A stretch of 9,056 bases of DNA. Origin: Acidobacteriaceae bacterium (lineage in GTDB: Bacteria > Acidobacteriota > Terriglobia > Terriglobales > Acidobacteriaceae). Position numbers and translations under genes: made by a program. The notes under the pieces are model-generated. The model ran no database searches. It saw only the letters and a list, made by a program, of their open reading frames with translations, and was not told the origin of the DNA. The stretch covers positions 1 through 9,056 of the forward strand of contig PLYW01000277.1 in the NCBI GenBank assembly GCA_003151875.1, written 5' to 3'. Position 1 is the first letter of the stretch. Every line of letters starts with the position of its first letter. This document shows positions 6,357-9,056 of this stretch, in pieces.

Positions 6357-6584
6357 TCACCTGGCCGATGTTCGCCGCAACTGTTCGGCGCGCAAGCGGA
6401 GCCGGTCAACACTCAGGGCTTGCCGTGCGGCCCGTGACTCTTTGGTCTGTGGCTTCCATTGCCGCGTTTGATACCGCCCGGGTCCGCCGCATGAGGCGAC
6501 GGCCCGGACTACCGCGACGGCCGAAGGATCGCCGTCGTCTGCCAGTTGGTAAACTTCGTCAACACTTTTGTATGTTCGTCTCAT
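6357..6584 (-). CDS. Small basic hypothetical protein, 75 aa
   Basis: The product from ATG 6584 begins MRRTYKSVDEVYQLADDGD and has an acidic N-terminal helix, a Gly-rich turn (CGGPGRYQTRQ) and a strongly basic C-terminal helix (SRAARQALSVDRLRLRAEQL). The start is set by GGAGAGG (6599-6593, 8-nt spacing), which overlaps the capsid gene's stop codon, so the two genes are 14 bp apart and in the same operon. The frame extends upstream into the capsid gene, but the ribosome site favours 6584. I recognise no family. A small basic protein encoded straight after a capsid could bind DNA or the head interior; that is guesswork from position. Confidence 0.6.
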   Translation of the reverse strand: MRRTYKSVDEVYQLADDGDPSAVAVVRAVASCGGPGRYQTRQWKPQTKESRAARQALSVDRLRLRAEQLRRTSAR

Positions 6585-6598
6585 GGTTCTCGCCTCTC

Positions 6599-7759
6599 CT
6601 ACGATGCGGCGTTCTGATAGAACTGGACGGGACAACTCGCGCCACTTGCGACCGCTAGACCTGCGTTACCTCTCCAGAACCCGAGAAATGCCGTCTCATC
6701 GTATTCAATAAATCTTTCGCGTTTCACCATCACTCGGATACCGTCAGTGACAACGCGAACGTGAAATGATCCGAGATCGCCAAACGCGATTGGCAAATTG
6801 CCGGTCGCTGGAGAACCTGGGCCGAGATCATCGAAGCTAGGGCAGATTCGAACTGGAAAGTCCAACATCTCCCACGAGCCGGCAGTATTGCGCCGCACCA
6901 ATTTCAACGGCCGGTTCATGCTGTCCTTTAGCTTCGCGATGTATTGCAGCGTTTTGAAATTCATCGCCCAGGCTGCTTTCGGGCTGGTTAAGTAGGCAGG
7001 ATTCACTGCGGTCTGCAGGTCAATTAAATCCTCATAGATAACCGAGGAAGTCTGACCAGCGGCGCCGGTTTTTCCAACCACCGCGGCCGCCTTTAATACG
7101 GTGGCGCAGTACTTCCCGACTCCGCGGGATGGTCGCAGCCCCAGCGCTTTTGCCAGGACGTCATCAATCGGGTATGCCGAATCTTGCGCAAGCTCGTTGC
7201 TGACTCGAACCATGTCAGTTCTGAAAGTCAGAGCTTTCCCGAGTAGGAGATTTCCGAAAACCAGATCATCGGCTTCCGTGTAAGGCTGATTCTCTGCGAC
7301 CTGCACCGCCGTGCTGGTCTCATCGTGCAGGATGGGTTGACTGAAACTTCCACCGGTCGCGGTTGTTTCCTGCGTGGTCACGTCCGGGTCAAACAAGGCG
7401 TCATATTGCGCCATGTGACTGTACAATTTTTTAGCGAAAACAAACGGCGCCGTGTAGCCTCCGGACCCATCGACGCCCACGCTTAACGCCCTGGTCTGGT
7501 CCGGCAAAACCTTCGCGCCGTGGCGCAATGCGAGCACAAAGCCGCGGTGCGCCTCGTCTGTGGCGAGACTGGCTTCCGTGCGGATTCCGAGCGAAGCTTC
7601 GTCGTTTGCTAGTTTGGCGCGCCTGAGTAGCATCCTGCTGGGATCTCTGGCGTCGGCCAATGCGAGCAGGCCGTCAACTTTGCTTTTATCTTCTCGGGTG
7701 AAATTCGGCTGGCTTAGAATCCGGTCGGCTTGGGCTAAAAGACTTTCTCTGGTTTCCAT
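6599..7759 (-). CDS. HK97-family major capsid protein
   Basis: 386 residues, the usual length for this family, which builds the icosahedral head of tailed phages. The N-terminal 90 or so residues are helical and charged, like the scaffolding delta domain of HK97 gp5. The body begins at the hallmark GSGGYTAPFVF (98-108). Further family features are the A-domain and P-domain stretches around GNLLLGKALTFRTDMVRVSNEL (169-190), and the C-terminal VKRERFIEYDETAFLGFWR (345-363), the strand-rich end with the conserved FxxxxxGFxxxxR-like pattern. The ATG at 7759 has AGAGGT (7770-7765) with 5-nt spacing. No prohead protease or portal gene flanks it, whereas normal prophages encode both just upstream. 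Either a helper phage supplies them, or they are encoded outside this window. No frameshift or internal stop is seen, which argues against a decaying remnant. Confidence 0.95.
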   Translation of the reverse strand: METRESLLAQADRILSQPNFTREDKSKVDGLLALADARDPSRMLLRRAKLANDEASLGIRTEASLATDEAHRGFVLALRHGAKVLPDQTRALSVGVDGSGGYTAPFVFAKKLYSHMAQYDALFDPDVTTQETTATGGSFSQPILHDETSTAVQVAENQPYTEADDLVFGNLLLGKALTFRTDMVRVSNELAQDSAYPIDDVLAKALGLRPSRGVGKYCATVLKAAAVVGKTGAAGQTSSVIYEDLIDLQTAVNPAYLTSPKAAWAMNFKTLQYIAKLKDSMNRPLKLVRRNTAGSWEMLDFPVRICPSFDDLGPGSPATGNLPIAFGDLGSFHVRVVTDGIRVMVKRERFIEYDETAFLGFWRGNAGLAVASGASCPVQFYQNAAS

Positions 7760-7800
7760 GATGTACCTCTTCTCTCTCGCGAGGGGTTAACGGTTAATGT

Positions 7801-7998
7801 TCACGCGCCGACATAAAAGCACGCGCGCACATAATTGACGCAACATCGCGCGCGGGAGTAGGCCAGGGCGTCGCCGCTGCTGCCGCAAGACGGACACGGC
7901 GGTAGTGATTGCACGGTCAGTGCCGGTTGCGCTTCAGGTTGTGTTGGGGCTGCTGTTGGTTCTTTCGAAGGTTGGTCGGGCTTGCTGAAAAATCTCAT
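7801..7998 (-). CDS. Small Pro-rich, Cys-containing hypothetical protein, 65 aa
   Basis: The first half is low-complexity and Pro/Ala/Gln-rich (KEPTAAPTQPEAQPALTVQ). The second half has a CPSCG knuckle followed by a Cys-Cys pair and a further Cys (ARCCVNYVRAC), which might make a small zinc-binding fold, although the spacing does not match a standard zinc ribbon. The ATG at 7998 is preceded by AGAGGA with good spacing, in a leader (CGCGAGAGAGAGGAAG) nearly the same as the one before the capsid gene. It lies 41 bp upstream of the capsid start, in the same operon. I recognise no function. Confidence 0.6.
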   Translation of the reverse strand: MRFFSKPDQPSKEPTAAPTQPEAQPALTVQSLPPCPSCGSSGDALAYSRARCCVNYVRACFYVGA

Positions 7999-8024
7999 GT
8001 GCTTCCTCTCTCTCGCGGGAAGTT

Positions 8025-8054
8025 CAGTTGCATAGTTGCGAAACTTTGCAACTG
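8025..8054. repeat. 30-bp interrupted palindrome between two operon genes
   Basis: CAGTTGCA (8025-8032) and TGCAACTG (8047-8054) are perfect inverted repeats, with an inner AGTT/AACT pair (8034-8037, 8042-8045) and a 4-nt loop. A third copy of TGCAACTG is at 8089-8096, inside the end of the 137-residue gene. There is no T run, so it is not a standard terminator. It could be an operator or an mRNA-stabilising hairpin ahead of the 65-residue and capsid genes. Confidence 0.45.
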
Positions 8055-8061
8055 TTAAACT

Positions 8062-8475
8062 TCAACATACTCTTGTGCGTGGGAAATATGCAACTGATTT
8101 GTTCCCAGGCATCCGCCTGCATTTCAGTTCTTGCAGAACCGCTCCGCAGAATATGGCCGCAGATTGGAAGTCTTCGAAGTCTGGAGTTCCTTTGGCGGTT
8201 TCGGCCATGGCGAAGTAGCCAGCCGCGGAAGCGAACATCGCCATGTAGGCTTCGTGCAATTCCTGAGCGGCCATCCGCGGAAACTCGAAGGAAACTTCGC
8301 ACAGTGGCTCGTCAGGCTCGCACTGGCGGGCTCTCAGGCGCATCCGTCGCGCCTCTTCCGAGCCTAGGGCGCATTCCAGGGCACGCGAGAACGGCGTGTG
8401 GCGGTAGTTTGGGGACAAGAGCGCACCCATGCACCAGCTCAGTGCCCGGTCAGTCAGTTGTGCTGCTCCGGTCAT
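8062..8475 (-). CDS. Hypothetical protein, 137 aa
   Basis: Not recognised. The ATG at 8475 overlaps the preceding stop (ATGA), with AGGAG (8488-8484) 8 nt upstream inside the preceding gene, so it is translationally coupled to the 135-residue protein. The protein looks mostly alpha-helical: TDRALSWCMGALL near the N-terminus, ECALGSEEARRMRLRARQC in the middle, and a long helical stretch from about 68 to 115 around ELHEAYMAMFASAAGYFAMAE. It has several scattered Cys residues but no CxxC pair. There is no signal peptide; the Ala/Met-rich stretch is only weakly hydrophobic. It lies between the presumed replication/control end and the capsid gene, so either an early or a structural role is possible. 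Confidence 0.7.
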   Translation of the reverse strand: MTGAAQLTDRALSWCMGALLSPNYRHTPFSRALECALGSEEARRMRLRARQCEPDEPLCEVSFEFPRMAAQELHEAYMAMFASAAGYFAMAETAKGTPDFEDFQSAAIFCGAVLQELKCRRMPGNKSVAYFPRTRVC

Positions 8476-8879
8476 TTCTCCATCTCCTGTACATGAACCT
8501 GTATGCCCACCTGCTCCAGTCTTTCGCAGAGGTCGCGCACACTCCAGTTGCCGGCGGCCCAGGGCTTTCCCTGAATAGCGGCCTCCAGTTGCCGCAGTGT
8601 CGTTTCTACAAACTTCTGGGGATCAAGAACCACGGAAAGTCTGCTCATCTCGATGGGTGCGGGCTTCAGGTCCCATCGCAGCAAGCGCACGCCGGCCGGC
8701 ATGTGCACCTCCGGGCGACCGCGGTCCTGCAGAACGCGGAACACTTCGTCTCGAGTCCGTTGGAGCTCGGGCACCCAGGTCTCGGCCTCGGGCGTCAATA
8801 AAACTCGGATTCGGTCGCCGTCGATTGCCAGGGACCCGCCCAGGTCCTCGATCTGCCGAATTACCTCTACGGCGGTCAT
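8472..8879 (-). CDS. Hypothetical protein, 135 aa, possible TubC_N-like N-terminus
   Basis: The N-terminal 52 residues (VEVIRQIEDLGGSLAIDGDR, then IRVLL..., ending in EVFRVLQDRG) resemble the small alpha-beta TubC_N-type docking domain, which in mobile elements is often seen at the ends of primase or helicase proteins. This match is from memory and should be searched. The remaining part (around LRRWDLKPAPIEMSRLSVVL and ETTLRQLEAAIQGKPW) is unrecognised. The ATG at 8879 has an almost perfect Shine-Dalgarno sequence, AAAGGAGGTG (8894-8885). It overlaps the stop of the upstream gene (ATGA), and its own stop overlaps the next gene's start. The tight coupling suggests joint action with the gene that enters from the right. 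Confidence 0.75.
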   Translation of the reverse strand: MTAVEVIRQIEDLGGSLAIDGDRIRVLLTPEAETWVPELQRTRDEVFRVLQDRGRPEVHMPAGVRLLRWDLKPAPIEMSRLSVVLDPQKFVETTLRQLEAAIQGKPWAAGNWSVRDLCERLEQVGIQVHVQEMEK

Positions 8880-9056
8880 ATCAGCACCTCCTTTCGCTTG
8901 GCCGTAGCTATCGGTTTCGTTATCGGTTCCGGAGCGGTATTAGATTTTTCGCTGTTTTCGGTTCCACCAGGGTCGATCGGTACAGATCGGTACACCCCTA
9001 AAGGGGGTGTACCGATGTACCGATCTCGCGAACACCCCTGGCTGGAACTATCGGTA
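8876..9056 (-). CDS. C-terminal end of a gene entering from the right, 3' partial view
   Basis: One minus-strand frame stays open from base 9055 to a TGA at 8878-8876, giving 59 residues: it starts TDSSQGCSRDRYIGTPPLG and ends KPIATAKRKEVLI. The stop overlaps the start of the 135-residue gene in an ATGA, exactly as the other junctions of this operon do, which is the best support that it is coding. The residues are low-complexity (Gly, Pro, Thr, Ser), as disordered tails of replication ATPases or primases on mobile elements often are. The identity cannot be seen from this piece. The same bases carry the ATCGGT repeats, which shape the amino-acid sequence. Confidence 0.55.
   Translation of the reverse strand, partial: TDSSSQGCSRDRYIGTPPLGVYRSVPIDPGGTENSEKSNTAPEPITKPIATAKRKEVLI
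8910..9055. repeat. ATCGGT repeat cluster with nested palindrome; candidate origin or operator
   Basis: ATCGGT occurs at 8910, 8922, 8976, 8986 and 9050, and in inverse form (ACCGAT) at 9011 and 9019: seven copies in 146 bp. The core is a perfect 13-bp stem, ATCGGTACACCCC (8986-8998) with GGGGTGTACCGAT (9004-9016), and a 5-nt loop. It is extended by GATCGGTAC (8975-8983) with GTACCGATC (9017-9025) and more loosely by GTTCCACCAGGGT (8961-8973) with 9034-9048. An AT-rich patch (about 8939-8960) separates the two left copies from the rest. Iterons beside an AT-rich element and a presumed replication gene resemble a satellite or plasmid origin. An operator or a transcription attenuator are alternatives. 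Confidence 0.6.

Noticed and set aside
8028..8801. 257-codon plus-strand frame opposite the 135- and 137-aa genes
   Set aside because: The product is low-complexity Ser/Arg/Leu-rich with no recognisable motif and no good ribosome site. The minus-strand genes have strong Shine-Dalgarno sites and ATGA couplings.
8910..9056. CRISPR array
   Set aside because: The repeats are only 6-13 bp, occur in both orientations and are unevenly spaced; no cas gene is visible.

Overview
The window crosses the left boundary of a small phage-derived integrative element inserted in a bacterial chromosome. The chromosomal flank (1-1294) ends a tetratricopeptide-repeat (TPR) gene of a type common in soil Acidobacteriota (Terriglobia). 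The host guess rests on that gene and on the moderately high GC content only, so it is tentative.

The junction is at about 1295-1347: the 3' part of a tRNA-Arg(ACG) gene on the minus strand, from the anticodon arm to an encoded CCA, with its 5' half replaced by unrelated DNA. This is the expected scar of a tyrosine recombinase that targets tRNA 3' ends. Immediately inside lies an intact integrase gene reading away from the junction. The element therefore runs rightward past the end of the window. The other junction, which should carry the complete tRNA, is not visible.

The element has two converging arms. The plus-strand arm (1514-4023) is integrase, then two unrecognised proteins of 216 and 147 residues, closed by a strong intrinsic terminator. 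A separate small plus-strand gene (about 4116-4388) follows. The minus-strand arm runs from the right edge to about 4404. In transcription order it holds the C-terminal end of an unseen gene, a 135-residue protein with a possible TubC_N-like N-terminus, a 137-residue unknown, a 65-residue Cys/Pro-rich protein, an HK97-fold major capsid protein, a 75-residue unknown, a 344-bp structured gap, an HNH endonuclease, a P27-family terminase small subunit, a 208-residue phage protein of a family found beside terminases, and perhaps a 26-residue membrane peptide. Start/stop overlaps and good Shine-Dalgarno sites suggest operon transcription.

The most interesting point is what is missing. There is a capsid, an HNH nuclease and a DNA-recognition small terminase, but no large terminase, portal, maturation protease or tail gene in the visible 7.7 kb, although every visible gene looks intact. 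This fits a capsid-encoding phage satellite that borrows the rest from a helper phage better than it fits an ordinary prophage, though part of the element is unseen. The right edge also has seven copies of ATCGGT in both orientations, centred on a perfect 13-bp hairpin beside an AT-rich stretch, inside the 3' end of the gene that enters the window. This is a candidate replication origin or operator.
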